The notes below the pieces were generated by a model. The model ran no database searches. It worked only from the letters and a program-made list of their open reading frames with translations, and was not told the origin of the DNA. The translations under genes and the position numbers were made by a program. 43,163 nt of DNA. Source: Bradyrhizobium cytisi. Its GTDB lineage: Bacteria; Pseudomonadota; Alphaproteobacteria; Rhizobiales; Xanthobacteraceae. The stretch is from the NCBI RefSeq assembly GCF_008123515.1, contig NZ_VSSR01000040.1, forward strand, positions 1 to 43,163, given 5' to 3'. Each line of letters begins with the position of its first letter. The stretch's first letter is position 1. Of this stretch, positions 7,821 to 17,079 are shown piece by piece.

Positions 7821-8423
7821 TCAGAAATCGCCCTCGCGGATGTAGGGCTGTGACCACAACGTCACTTGCAGGATCACCGACTTCCACCAGGCGTCGTACA
7901 TCCGATCGACGATTTGCTTCGGATGCGCTTTCTTGGCGAGGAACGCCTTCATCGGGACGACGATCGCGGCGCTGAAAGCAATCAGATCGCGCGCGCGGAT
8001 ATGGCCGAGCGTGTGGCCGTTGTCGGTCTTGTTCTTTTTCGCCCGATGGTGGCGCAGGCCGATCTCATACTGATAGTCGAGCCAAGCCTGATCATATTTC
8101 GCCCGTGCGGTGTCGAGCACCCACTGGCCGAATCGTTTAGCCACCGCCTTGGCATATTCCGTATCCACCTGGTGCGTCTTGGGATCCTCGTCGTAAGCGC
8201 GCAGATGCGGATGGTCGAAGATGATGCCGCGCCACACCTTGAGCAGATCATCCACCTGATCGACCAGCACATCTTCCGACATCCGCAGATACACGACGTC
8301 CTCCTCCGAGAAGAGCGCCGATTTCTTCAGTTCCTCCCACTCCTGCATCGAAATGGGGGATCTGGCGATCTTGTTCGATCCGTAATCGTAGCCCGCTATC
8401 TTCTGCTCGGCCTGAGCGTTCAT
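7821..8423 (-). CDS. Protoglobin-domain protein
   Basis: This 200-residue protein consists almost entirely of a protoglobin domain. The start GYDYGSNKIARSPIS, the FSEEDVVYLRM segment, HPHLRAY, FGQWVLDT and the YDQAWLDYQYEIGLRHH segment match the protoglobin pattern, with His at about residue 125 the likely proximal haem ligand. The end WSQPYIREGDF is also typical. It lacks any output domain (no GGDEF, MCP or kinase), so it is a single-domain globin that binds O2, CO or NO, as a sensor or scavenger. The ATG at 8423 has AGGAGG upstream. It leads the operon with the NTF2-like and secreted Kelch genes. No EcfG-type site found upstream. Confidence 0.88.
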   Translation of the reverse strand: MNAQAEQKIAGYDYGSNKIARSPISMQEWEELKKSALFSEEDVVYLRMSEDVLVDQVDDLLKVWRGIIFDHPHLRAYDEDPKTHQVDTEYAKAVAKRFGQWVLDTARAKYDQAWLDYQYEIGLRHHRAKKNKTDNGHTLGHIRARDLIAFSAAIVVPMKAFLAKKAHPKQIVDRMYDAWWKSVILQVTLWSQPYIREGDF

Positions 8424-8754
8424 CGGTTGTCCTCCTGCTGCCGGCGCTTGCATTCAAGCGACGTGTTGCCCGCCATCGAGACCGGGCTTCGAATTGGGGC
8501 GATCAACTCGCTGATCCGTGATTGCTCCGCGGGAACGCGTCCGGCGGCTGTTTCATTGACGCATAAACGCCACCTCAACCGACCGCATGACCGAAGTTTC
8601 CAAAGAGCGGTCAAAGTTTCCGTGACAGCGGTGGCCCGCGCCACGTGCCGTGGACTAGGTGTTGGCTGTGAACCAAGTGGCGCGCCGGCGTAGACAAATT
8701 GTTCATCGCGGGGGCGCAAGCTGAGCCAGCGTTCGGATGGACGCACGAACTTTC
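8424..8754. other. Intergenic, divergent spacer
   Basis: Lies between divergently transcribed protoglobin and methyltransferase-fusion genes. No gene recognised. A GGAAC at about 8529-8533 lacks a correctly spaced -10. Confidence 0.45.
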
Positions 8755-8779
8755 GGAACGCGTGTCTGCACAAGCTGTT
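8755..8779 (+). promoter_or_regulatory. EcfG-type promoter for the methyltransferase/esterase fusion
   Basis: GGAAC (8755-8759), 16-base spacer, TGTT (8776-8779), 37 bases before the ATG at 8817. Confidence 0.72.
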
Positions 8780-8816
8780 GGAAGCTATATGCTGTACGAG
8801 GCATCGGAGGTGCGCC

Positions 8817-10817
8817 ATGCTGGACCTGGCCTACGCACGCGATCAGATGGTCGAGCGGCAGCTTGTCGCGCGCGGCATCCGCGACACTCATGTTCTGCAC
8901 GCCATACGTACGGTGCCACGTGAGGCGTTCGTGCCCGAGGGCTTGCAGGAGTTCGCCTATGAGGACACGCCGCTGCCGATCGAGGCGGACCAGACGATCT
9001 CTCAGCCCTATATCGTGGCGGCCATGATCGAGGCGGCCGCGGTCCGTCCCGGCGATCAGGTCTTGGAGATCGGCGCCGGGTCCGGCTATGCCGCCGCGGT
9101 GCTGAGCCGGATCGCTGCTCACGTGTATGCGGTCGAGCGGCACGAGGCTCTGTCGCGCCTCGCGGCGCAGCGTCTAGCCCGGCTCGGATATGACAATGTC
9201 GAAATCCGCACGGGCGATGGCACGAAGGGCTGGCCTGAGGCCGCGCCGTTCGACGCGATCCTGGTAGCCGCCGGAGGGCCCGCCATTCCCCAGGCCTTGA
9301 AGGATCAACTCGACGTGGGCGGCCGGCTGCTCATTCCCATCGGCGAGGACCCGCGAGATCAGCGCCTCATTAAGGTGACCCGCAAGGACGCCAACCATTT
9401 CGAGGAAGAAGACCTCGGCGGAGTGCGGTTCGTGCCGCTGATCGGTGAACAGGGCTGGCGCGAACCAAGCGACGACCTGCAGCCGGCGGAACGGCGCGGC
9501 TTCCGGGCGCCGATGGTCCGGTCAGTTCCCGAGCTCATTGCGGAAGCCGCGGAGCCGCTGCCCGAACTCGACGACCAGGCGTTCGGCGTGTCGTTCGACC
9601 GGTTCGGCGACGCCCGGGTCGTGCTGCTGGGCGAGGCGAGCCACGGCACCAGCGAGTTCTACCGCGCGCGGGCGGCCATCACCCGACGGCTGGTCGAGCG
9701 GCATGGCTTTGGCATTGTCGCTGTCGAAGCAGACTGGCCGGATGCTGCGAGTCTCGACCGCTATGTGCGGGACTGCCCAGCGCCCGCCCACGCTGAGCCG
9801 CCGTTCCGGCGATTTCCCACCTGGATGTGGCGCAACACCGAGATCGAGGTCTTCATCGAAAATCTGAGGAGCTGGAACCTGCGGCAGCCAGCGGACAAGC
9901 GCGCCGGCTTCTACGGTCTCGACCTCTACAACCTCTCCGCCTCGATCCGCGCGGTCCTCGACTATCTGGATCGAGTCGATCCAGAGGCGGCGCAGGTGGC
10001 GCGTCAGCGCTATGGCTGCCTGACGCCCTGGGCCAACGAGCCTCAGGCCTATGGGCGTATGGCGCTCACGCACGGCTACGCCGCCTGCGAGCAAGGCGTG
10101 GTGAAAACCCTGACTGACCTCCTCGCCAACCAACTCGAATATGTCGGCAGCGACGGCGAAAGCTTTATCGACGCGGCGGCGAACGCGCGTCTCGTCAAGA
10201 ATGCCGAAGCGTACTATCGGGCTATGTACTACGGCGCGGCCGAGAGCTGGAACCGGCGCGACACGCACATGTTCGAAACCCTCTGCGCCTTGCTCGAGGC
10301 GAAGGGATCAGACGCCAGAGCCGTGGTCTGGGCTCACAACTCCCATATCGGCGACGCTACAAAGACCGAGATGGGCACGGTGCGCGGGGAGCTCAATGTC
10401 GGCCAGCTCTGCCGCGAACGGTTCGGCAACGGCGCCGCCCTGATCGGCTTTGGCACCCACACCGGCACTGTGGCCTGCGCCAGCGATTGGGACCAACCGA
10501 TGGAAATGAAACGGGTCAACCCCTCCCGGCCGGACAGCTACGAGCGGCTCGCGCACGATAGCGGGCGCGTGCGTTTCCTGCTCGATGTCCGCGCGGGCGT
10601 GCACGAGCGGCTGCGCGCGCAGTTGCTCGAGCCGAGGCTCGAGCGGTTCATCGGCGTCATTTATCGGCCCGAGACCGAGCGCTGGAGCCACTATTCAGCT
10701 TGCGTGCTCCCGGAGCAGTTCGACGCCTATGTTTGGTTCGACGAGACGACGGCGGTAACGCCGTTGCCGACGCGCGTTCGCGAGGGGCCGGAGGAGACCT
10801 ATCCCTTCGGGCTCTGA
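8817..10817 (+). CDS. Fusion: protein-L-isoaspartate methyltransferase + erythromycin-esterase-like domain
   Basis: The 666-residue protein joins two enzymes. Residues ~1-210 are a PCMT domain: ISQPYIVAAM (about 61-70), the SAM-binding LEIGAGSGYAAAV (about 83-95) and a later RLLIPIG. PCMT transfers methyl groups from SAM to L-isoaspartyl residues and so starts repair of aged proteins. After a ~30-residue linker, residues ~240-645 form an erythromycin-esterase-like (EreA/SuccinoglycanBP-type) domain: VVLLGEASHGTSEFY (about 267-281), VAVEADWPDA, FYGLDLYNL and WAHNSHIGD keep the conserved Glu and His residues. The ATG at 8817 follows GGAGG by 6 bases. The stress promoter and PCMT half point to damage repair rather than antibiotic resistance; the substrate of the esterase-like half is unknown. 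Confidence 0.9.
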   Translation: MLDLAYARDQMVERQLVARGIRDTHVLHAIRTVPREAFVPEGLQEFAYEDTPLPIEADQTISQPYIVAAMIEAAAVRPGDQVLEIGAGSGYAAAVLSRIAAHVYAVERHEALSRLAAQRLARLGYDNVEIRTGDGTKGWPEAAPFDAILVAAGGPAIPQALKDQLDVGGRLLIPIGEDPRDQRLIKVTRKDANHFEEEDLGGVRFVPLIGEQGWREPSDDLQPAERRGFRAPMVRSVPELIAEAAEPLPELDDQAFGVSFDRFGDARVVLLGEASHGTSEFYRARAAITRRLVERHGFGIVAVEADWPDAASLDRYVRDCPAPAHAEPPFRRFPTWMWRNTEIEVFIENLRSWNLRQPADKRAGFYGLDLYNLSASIRAVLDYLDRVDPEAAQVARQRYGCLTPWANEPQAYGRMALTHGYAACEQGVVKTLTDLLANQLEYVGSDGESFIDAAANARLVKNAEAYYRAMYYGAAESWNRRDTHMFETLCALLEAKGSDARAVVWAHNSHIGDATKTEMGTVRGELNVGQLCRERFGNGAALIGFGTHTGTVACASDWDQPMEMKRVNPSRPDSYERLAHDSGRVRFLLDVRAGVHERLRAQLLEPRLERFIGVIYRPETERWSHYSACVLPEQFDAYVWFDETTAVTPLPTRVREGPEETYPFGL

Positions 10818-10859
10818 GCTCTGTTGCCATGCATCTCCGGCGTTGTCGTGACCTGGAAA

Positions 10860-10979
10860 ATGCAGGAAGACCTAAGGGGCCCTTATCCTGGCTATGGCCT
10901 GGGCGCGCTCGACGCCTTCAACGGCTACGTCGTTTATCGCCCGGCCACCGCCTCGGGCAGCCGTAGGAAGGTGCTGTAG
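10860..10979 (+). CDS. Possible small protein or gene remnant
   Basis: A 39-codon frame opens MQEDLRGPYPGYGLGALDAF and continues NGYVVYRP before a TAG. The Gly/Tyr-rich 'GYGLGAxDAxNGYVV' style is familiar from small Bradyrhizobium secreted proteins, but there is no signal peptide and no good ribosome site, so this is more likely the tail of a decayed gene. Positions 10980-11305 hold no gene I can support. Confidence 0.3.
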   Translation: MQEDLRGPYPGYGLGALDAFNGYVVYRPATASGSRRKVL

Positions 10980-11305
10980 ACAGGATAATGACGGCATACG
11001 GCTTGTATCATCCGAATCGGTTCCGCAAGGCGCCATGCTCGCACAACCCGCGACTGAAACGCTTTGGGCGGGAGGGCGTTTCATGCCCGTAAGAAAAAGC
11101 GGGCTTGGCCGTAGCTTTTGGCCGTAGCTTATTTCAGCCACGACCTTTGATCGTTGGCGGAAAGCTGTCGATGACGAGGACTGGTAAATTGTCCGATCGA
11201 TAAGACAGCGCGCGACCTGGACGCAACTGACGGCGGCGACATTTCAGGGATCTCCGATGGATATTCCAGAGATCTCCGATGCCAGAGAACACCGGAGGTG
11301 ATGAT

Positions 11306-13024
11306 ATGGCGGAAGCTCCAACTGTTGTTGATGTCGTGGCCGACGGCCTGGTCCGCCACGGCGTCGAGTTCATCCTGGGACAGAGCGTGCCGACCGCGCT
11401 CGTGCTCGCCTGCGAAGATCGCGGTATCCGCAACATCACTTATCGCCAGGAGAATGCCGGCGGTGCTATTGCCGACGGGTTCGCGCGCGCCTCCGGCCGG
11501 GTGACGGCCATGATCTGCCAGAACGGTCCCGCTGCTGCGCTCGCGGTCGCCCCCTTTGCGGAGTCCATGAAGGCGGGAATCCCGATCGTCGCGATCGTGC
11601 AGGAAGTAGACCGCTCTCACATCGGCAGGAACGCTTTTCAGGAATATGACCACAGAGCTCTGTTCGCCCCGGTGGCCAAGTGGTTTCACCTGCTCGAGAG
11701 CGCAGACGGCGTCGCGGATCACCTCGACCGGGCGTTCATGGCCGCCACCAGCGGCAAACCAGGCCCGGCGGTGCTCATGCTTCCGGTCGATCTGCAGAAG
11801 GCTCGTGCCGGCAAATCGGCGCATCGTGAAATGCAGCTCGGCAGCTGGCCGCTCGACCGACCGCGGCCGGGCGATACGATGATCGCAGAGGCGGCAAGGC
11901 TCATCGACGGCGCCCGTTTTCCTGTCGTCATCGCCGGCGGCGGGGTGCTCAACTCCGGCGCAGGCAACGCGCTGCTCCGCTTTGCGGAGAAAGCCGCTAC
12001 ACCCGTTGCCACGACGAATATGGGAAAGGGAGCGATACCCGAAACCCATCCGCTCGCGATGGGCGTGATCGGCAATCTCACCGGTCCGGGCGGGCTCGGG
12101 AGGTATACCAAACCGCTTGTGCAGCCGGCCGACGTCGTGCTTCTGATCGGCAATCGCACCAACGAGGACGGCACCGACCATTGGTCGCTGATTCCGGACG
12201 ACGCGCGGGTGCTTCACATCGATATCGATCCGCAAGAGATTGGCCGCAATTACGAAGCGATGCGGCTCGTCGGCGACGCGCGGGCCACACTCGAAGCGCT
12301 CACCGACGCGCTCGGCGGCCATTCCCGCGACCGGGATGCGATTGAGCGCTGCGTCGCCGACGCCTGGGCTACGTTCGAGCGCGAACGTGCGCCTTTCTTG
12401 GCGGATGCCGAACCGATCCGTGCCGAACGCGTCCTTGCCGCGATCCAGAAGCGCCTCGGCGCCCAAACCATCGTCGTATCGGATGCCAGCTACGCGTCGA
12501 GCTGGGTCGCCGGCCAGCTTCGCATCACCCATTCGACCACGCGCGTGATCTCGCCACGCGGACTAGCGGGTCTCGGCTGGGGCTTGCCGCTCGCGCTCGG
12601 CGCGAAGCTGGCGCGTCCCGCGGGAGAGGTCATCGTCGTGGTTGGCGACGGCGGCTTTGCGCATGCTTGGGCGGAGCTGGAGACCGCTGTGCGAAGCGGC
12701 ATCAAGGTGACGGTGGTGGTGCTCAACAATGGCGTGCTCGGCTACCAGAAGGACGCCGAGAAGGCCAAGTTCGGCCGCTACACGGCGGCGGGCCATCTCG
12801 GTCACGTCGACCATGCGGCCATCGCGCGTGCCTGTGGTGGGCATGGTGAAACGGTCGAGCGTGCAAGCCATCTCGATGCCGCGTTCGATCGGGCGGCCAG
12901 GTCCGATGTCATTGCGCTTCTCGACGTGCTGACCGACGCGGGCGGTCATCCGCCGATCTCGCTTTACGACGGGACGCTCGATCGGCTGGAGCACGGACGC
13001 GTCGTCCAGGATCCCGTTCCATAG
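11306..13024 (+). CDS. Thiamine-diphosphate-dependent enzyme, acetolactate-synthase-like
   Basis: The 572-residue protein shows the full three-domain layout of the AHAS/pyruvate-decarboxylase superfamily. The N-terminal Pyr domain has YRQENAGGAIADGFAR (about 47-62) with the Glu that activates ThDP; the central domain follows DARVLHIDIDP; and the C-terminal PP domain has VVGDGGFAHAWAELETA ending in VVLNN (about 455-485), the GDG-x-NN metal/diphosphate motif. The ATG at 11306 has GGAGG 7 bases before it. It is not obviously IlvB because no small regulatory subunit follows; instead an SDR gene lies 43 bases downstream, which suggests a two-step carboligation/cleavage and reduction of an unidentified 2-keto compound. 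Confidence 0.85.
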   Translation: MAEAPTVVDVVADGLVRHGVEFILGQSVPTALVLACEDRGIRNITYRQENAGGAIADGFARASGRVTAMICQNGPAAALAVAPFAESMKAGIPIVAIVQEVDRSHIGRNAFQEYDHRALFAPVAKWFHLLESADGVADHLDRAFMAATSGKPGPAVLMLPVDLQKARAGKSAHREMQLGSWPLDRPRPGDTMIAEAARLIDGARFPVVIAGGGVLNSGAGNALLRFAEKAATPVATTNMGKGAIPETHPLAMGVIGNLTGPGGLGRYTKPLVQPADVVLLIGNRTNEDGTDHWSLIPDDARVLHIDIDPQEIGRNYEAMRLVGDARATLEALTDALGGHSRDRDAIERCVADAWATFERERAPFLADAEPIRAERVLAAIQKRLGAQTIVVSDASYASSWVAGQLRITHSTTRVISPRGLAGLGWGLPLALGAKLARPAGEVIVVVGDGGFAHAWAELETAVRSGIKVTVVVLNNGVLGYQKDAEKAKFGRYTAAGHLGHVDHAAIARACGGHGETVERASHLDAAFDRAARSDVIALLDVLTDAGGHPPISLYDGTLDRLEHGRVVQDPVP

Positions 13025-13067
13025 ACGCGTCGGCGGTACGGCGATAACTTGGAGCCCGCAGATCGCC

Positions 13068-13860
13068 ATGCAACGGCTGGACAACAAGGCTTGTATCGTC
13101 ACGGGCGCCGCGCGAGGCATTGGCCGCGCTATCGCTGAGGCATTCCGTGCGGAAGGTGCAACCGTCGTTGCGACCGATAAGGATGCGGCCGGGGGTGCGT
13201 CCATGGCCGCAAGCACGGGCTGCCGCTTCATCGGCCTCGACGTTCGACGCGAAGCTGATTGGGAGGCACTCGCGCGTGAGATTCCAGAGGCCGATGTGGT
13301 GGTCAACAATGCCGGTGTCGCGGGGTTCGAAGCCGGCACAATTGCGCACGATCCGGAGCACGCGACCCTGGACGCCTGGCGCGAGGTTCATCAGGTCAAT
13401 CTTGACGGGACATTTCTGGGTTGCCACTATGCCCATCCGCGCGATGAAAGCACGCGGAACGGGGTCTATTATCAACATTTCCTCGCGTTCCGGTCTGGTG
13501 GGCATTCCGCTGGCGGCCGCGTACGCCTCGTCCAAAGCTGCGGTGCGCAACCACACGAAGACAGTGGCGCTCTATTTTGCGCAACGGGGTTGGAAAATCC
13601 GTTGCAACTCGATCCACCCCGCCGCGATCCTCACGACAATGTGGAAGACAACGCCGGGAATCGGCCCGGACCGCGAGGCGCGCATGACCGCCCTGGTCGC
13701 TGACACGCCCTTGAAACGTTTCGGCCGGCTAGACGAGGTCGCCGCACTCGCCGTGATGCTCGCGTCCGATGAAGCGCCCTACATGACCGGCGGCGAGTTG
13801 ACCATCGATGGTGGACTGCTCGCAGGGTCGGCGTCACCGCGGGGCCAGCCCAGAACATGA
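13068..13860 (+). pseudogene. Frameshifted SDR-family oxidoreductase
   Basis: The frame from the ATG at 13068 gives an SDR start (LDNKACIVTGAARGIGRAIA, then VVVNNAGVAG). It reads correctly to LDGTFLGCHYA, then shifts: the continuation MKARGTGSIINISSRSG, the catalytic YASSK and the C-terminal MTGGELTIDGG are in the next frame and end at 13860. One extra C in the CCC at 13432-13434 accounts for it exactly; without it a 263-residue SDR results. It follows the ThDP enzyme gene by 43 bases and is probably its operon partner. Without correction the first frame runs to 13703 with an unrelated tail. Confidence 0.75.
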
Positions 13861-14010
13861 ATCTATTCGCTCTATGTTGCCGCCTTCGTACGTCGGCGGC
13901 GCAGTTCCCGGCCGGCGCCGAAAGTCAGGATAACGGCCATCTGGAGCAGCATAAGCGCATTTTTGCTCTCCGATCTGACCGTCCCACACTGCTAGCAGGC
14001 GGAGGCGTCC

Positions 14011-16041
14011 TCAGTTGCGCCCCCTTCTCCTACCAGCAGATCGCGGTGCTCGAGACCGGTGCGCTTCAGTGCGTTTTGTTTCTCCTTCGGGTGCGGCGGT
14101 CGAGCGGTGTGCCGCTTCGATGCAAAGCTCTACCGCCTTGCGGAGGGACTTCGCATAGAAATCCGCGCCGATCGGTTCGTGATCCAGGCTCTCTTCATTC
14201 TCCGAATCTTTGGTCGACCCCCATAGGCCGACAAGCAGCGTGGCGTGTGGCATTTTGCGACGCAGACGCCGAAGAAGGAAGCGGAGATGCACCGGACTTC
14301 CGCTTCCAAGGCAAGATACGCACACCATCCCGATGTTGGCTGTATCAAGCCCAAAGATGTTGGAAGCCGAGGCAGCCGTCGAAGGCTCGACGCGGGCGCC
14401 GATGCCATGTTTTGCGAGAAGCTGCGCGATGATGTTCGCCGTCGCTTCATCAAGAGGATCTTGCGCGCCGATGCACAATACAGGCTTTCCGTTTCGCCAA
14501 TCGGGTCTTGACGTTCCAGTCGGTACAACGGGCGGCGATAGATCGGGAGTTTCGATCACCTCGATTTCAAGTGTGTTGGAATCATGGAGGCCCTCGTGGC
14601 TCATGACAGGTGGTGCGCAGTCATCGTGATCGGAAAGATCGTCGATAACGCCCTCGACAGTTTCCTTAATCCGTTGCAGGCGCTCCAGGTCCAGAGCGCC
14701 GCGTCGCGCGTCAGACCGCGCCAGCAGTAACCCAGGGATCGCAATCTCATCGTAAAAGGCGCAGAGGGATTTTTCCTTCATAAACTTCTCGGCCTGGTCC
14801 GCGGCCTCGTCGGGATCACCGGCCAGCATACGTTGAAAGAAATTCTGTTCTGGCGTGAGCGCCGGCTGGTCACCTAGGATCACATCCAAGAACTCCAATC
14901 GCTCGACGTGACGCCCCAATACGACCAGGCACACCGTCAGGGGTGTCGAAAGCAGAAGTCCAATTGGTCCCCATAACCAGGTCCAGAAGGCTGCAGCCAC
15001 CACCACAGCTACCGGCGAGAGCCCTGTGTTGTGGCCATACAGCATGGGTTCCACAATTTGGCTCAGGATTGGTTCTACGATCACGAACAATGCCAACGTC
15101 CATAAGAACATGGACCAACCCGGATCAACCGCGATGGCAAGCGCCGCAGGGACTGCGGCAGCGATGAATGCGCCGATATAAGGAATGAAGCGCATTAGAG
15201 CCGCGAAGATGCCCCACAACACTGGGTTGGGAATGCCGATCACCGCAAGACTGATCCCGATGACAATCCCAAACGTTGCGTTGATGCAGGTTTGCGTCAG
15301 GAAATACCGGCTCAGCCGTCGACCGGCATCGTCGATTGCTTCAGACGTGCGCCCCAAATCCTCTGCGCCTGCGAGCCGGACAAAACGGCCCCGCAGATCT
15401 TCGCGAAAAAGCAGCATAAAAATCACGAAAACGATAACAATGCCCGTCGTCGCCAGAGGCGCCAACAGCGGCCCGACGATTGTTTGCACGACATCGAACG
15501 GTTTAGGCGGCGGCTGTTGGATTTCCACCGGCAGTGGCTTAGCCTCGGGTTCTCCTGCAGAAGTCTGGGCGGGTCCAGGAGCATTCTTTCGTCCTTGCCC
15601 CTGCGGCTTGGACATTTCCTGCCGCAGATCTCCGAGCATATCCTTTAGCCGATTGAAGATTCCCGGACTGAGCGCGACGTCTTGGACCGAATGAATCTTA
15701 TCGCTGATCGTCAGCTGATAGCGGGGCAGGTTCTCGGCGAGTTGTGCGACCTGCTGGGTCATAATGGCGCTGAGCCCGAAAATCAGCAGAAATGCAAGCG
15801 CCACTGCGGCAAGAACTGAGCCCACACGGCCGGCATAAAAGCGACGAAAAAGCCGAACGACCGGAGCGAGCACGAAGCTCAACAGCAACGCAACGACAAC
15901 CGGCACGAAGAGCTCACGCCCGAAATAGAGCAATGCCACAAGGGCCAGACCGATGAAGAGATTGCTCGCGACCACCGCAGGCAAGAGAGAGCTCGCGATG
16001 TGGCTTCCAGGCAAAGTCCACAGGCGGGATGTACCCGGCAT
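14011..16041 (-). CDS. AI-2E-transporter-family membrane protein with long cytoplasmic tail
   Basis: The 676-residue protein has the PerM/AI-2E (TqsA-type) layout: two N-terminal helices (about residues 20-60), a third near 75-95, a hydrophilic loop with a Pro-rich insertion (about 145-195), then a cluster of five or so helices between about 200 and 395 including GIPNPVLWGIFAALMRFIPY. After SLLSTP-type ending near 390 comes a ~250-residue soluble region. Residues ~530-625 of that tail (VLCIGAQDPLDEATANIIAQ, then IGMVCVSCLGSG and HATLLVGLWG) look like a Rossmann-type alpha/beta domain resembling a cobalamin-binding-like fold without the His. Such extended versions occur in rhizobia; transported substrate unknown. 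Confidence 0.82.
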   Translation of the reverse strand: MPGTSRLWTLPGSHIASSLLPAVVASNLFIGLALVALLYFGRELFVPVVVALLLSFVLAPVVRLFRRFYAGRVGSVLAAVALAFLLIFGLSAIMTQQVAQLAENLPRYQLTISDKIHSVQDVALSPGIFNRLKDMLGDLRQEMSKPQGQGRKNAPGPAQTSAGEPEAKPLPVEIQQPPPKPFDVVQTIVGPLLAPLATTGIVIVFVIFMLLFREDLRGRFVRLAGAEDLGRTSEAIDDAGRRLSRYFLTQTCINATFGIVIGISLAVIGIPNPVLWGIFAALMRFIPYIGAFIAAAVPAALAIAVDPGWSMFLWTLALFVIVEPILSQIVEPMLYGHNTGLSPVAVVVAAAFWTWLWGPIGLLLSTPLTVCLVVLGRHVERLEFLDVILGDQPALTPEQNFFQRMLAGDPDEAADQAEKFMKEKSLCAFYDEIAIPGLLLARSDARRGALDLERLQRIKETVEGVIDDLSDHDDCAPPVMSHEGLHDSNTLEIEVIETPDLSPPVVPTGTSRPDWRNGKPVLCIGAQDPLDEATANIIAQLLAKHGIGARVEPSTAASASNIFGLDTANIGMVCVSCLGSGSPVHLRFLLRRLRRKMPHATLLVGLWGSTKDSENEESLDHEPIGADFYAKSLRKAVELCIEAAHRSTAAPEGETKRTEAHRSRAPRSAGRRRGRN

Positions 16042-16473
16042 ATCTCAAAGGCTCGGTTTCGGTTCTACTCAGCTCACCCCCTAATTACGGTCGGATGTTC
16101 CCTTTTGTTCCTCGGCTGCGATCGGCGTATCTGCCTTACGTGCCAGAAGAATTTGTTGCAACACGGCAGGAACACGGCTCAAACATTGATTTTCTCACAT
16201 GGCCTTTTGCGAGCCGCGGGAATGCGCGGTTTGTCACATGATCTGCCGGTCGCGCCCAAGCAAACGTCTACGGGTCGTTTCCGATTGGATGAATCAATCG
16301 TACTCGTCAAGGATCGTGACGGGCGGGCCGTCGAACTGACGGCATGTTCTCACGTGAGGAAGAGCATGCAGGATGACGCCTCGGACGCATGAGTTGCTAG
16401 GGGTTCTGGGATCTACAAATCGGCCCCATGGCAAGCAGATTGGAACGGCCGACGGATCCTTTTGGTGGACGCT
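16042..16473. other. Intergenic region, no supported gene
   Basis: About 430 bases between two minus-strand genes. It holds a weak EcfG-like site for the AI-2E gene and otherwise nothing I can assign. Confidence 0.45.
16086..16111 (-). promoter_or_regulatory. Weak EcfG-like promoter for the AI-2E-family gene
   Basis: On the minus strand GGAAC-N17-CGTA, one mismatch to the -10, 45 bases before the start at 16041. Confidence 0.35.
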
Positions 16474-17001
16474 CTAGCCACCCATCGCAATTGATAGCCG
16501 CCTGATGGCCTTGATGGCGGCTCCAGGGCCGCGCCACCCTAGGAATTTAAGCTCCTTGTCTTCGAGCGCGTTCGTCGCGCGGAAGAACTGTTCGAGCTCC
16601 TCGACGGCCCGAGACGGCAGATCCCTGATGTCTTCAAGATTGCTCTCTAACGGCGAGCGCTCTGGCGCAACGAAGATGCGATCGTTGCGCTCCTCCTTGC
16701 CTTTCCGCTTCTGGAGGATTTCGAGGATTCCGATCGGCCGGCATCGGAGCACAACGCCCGGATACGTCTGGGATGCGTGGATGATGAGGACGTCCAACGG
16801 GTCGCCGTCTTCGGCTTGTGTCGAGGGAATGAAGCCCCAATCATACGGATAGGTGAGCCCCACCATTAGGGGCTTCGCAAGCGTGAACACCTTCAGCTCC
16901 GGATCGAACTCCAATTTGCAGGTGCTTCCACGGGGCGTTTCGATCACGGCGTAGATGTTGTTCTCGTCGGCCCACGTCGGGAGCTTGCTCAGGTTCGTCA
17001 T
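16474..17001 (-). CDS. ppa: Inorganic pyrophosphatase, family I
   Basis: The 175-residue protein hydrolyses PPi to phosphate in the cytoplasm, pulling biosynthetic reactions forward. The family signature DGDPLDVL is at residues 65-72, with YPYDWGFIP (51-59) just before it and the metal-binding Asp cluster intact; length matches bacterial family I enzymes. The start at 17001 is fixed by a perfect GGAAC-N16-CGTT promoter at 17058-17034: any longer reading (the frame stays open to 17067) would start upstream of the promoter. Having pyrophosphatase under a stress promoter suggests this is a second, stress-specific copy rather than the only housekeeping one. Confidence 0.93.
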   Translation of the reverse strand: MTNLSKLPTWADENNIYAVIETPRGSTCKLEFDPELKVFTLAKPLMVGLTYPYDWGFIPSTQAEDGDPLDVLIIHASQTYPGVVLRCRPIGILEILQKRKGKEERNDRIFVAPERSPLESNLEDIRDLPSRAVEELEQFFRATNALEDKELKFLGWRGPGAAIKAIRRLSIAMGG

Positions 17002-17033
17002 GGGCTGCAGTCGCTGCGTTGTCTGGCCTTTGA

Positions 17034-17058
17034 AACGGCAACGTGAATCGTTTGTTCC
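17034..17058 (-). promoter_or_regulatory. EcfG-type promoter for ppa
   Basis: On the minus strand GGAAC (17058-17054), 16-base spacer, CGTT (17037-17034); perfect match, 33 bases before the ATG at 17001. Confidence 0.8.
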
Positions 17059-17079
17059 TCCCTCCACGCCGCGCCGGCG

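Noticed and set aside
11129..12532. A 467-codon open frame on the minus strand opposite the ThDP enzyme
   Set aside because: It mirrors the codon pattern of the real gene on the other strand, starts and ends at random within it, and encodes no recognisable protein.
16000..16392. A 130-codon plus-strand frame upstream of the AI-2E gene
   Set aside because: It overlaps the start of the real minus-strand gene, has no ribosome site and no recognisable content.
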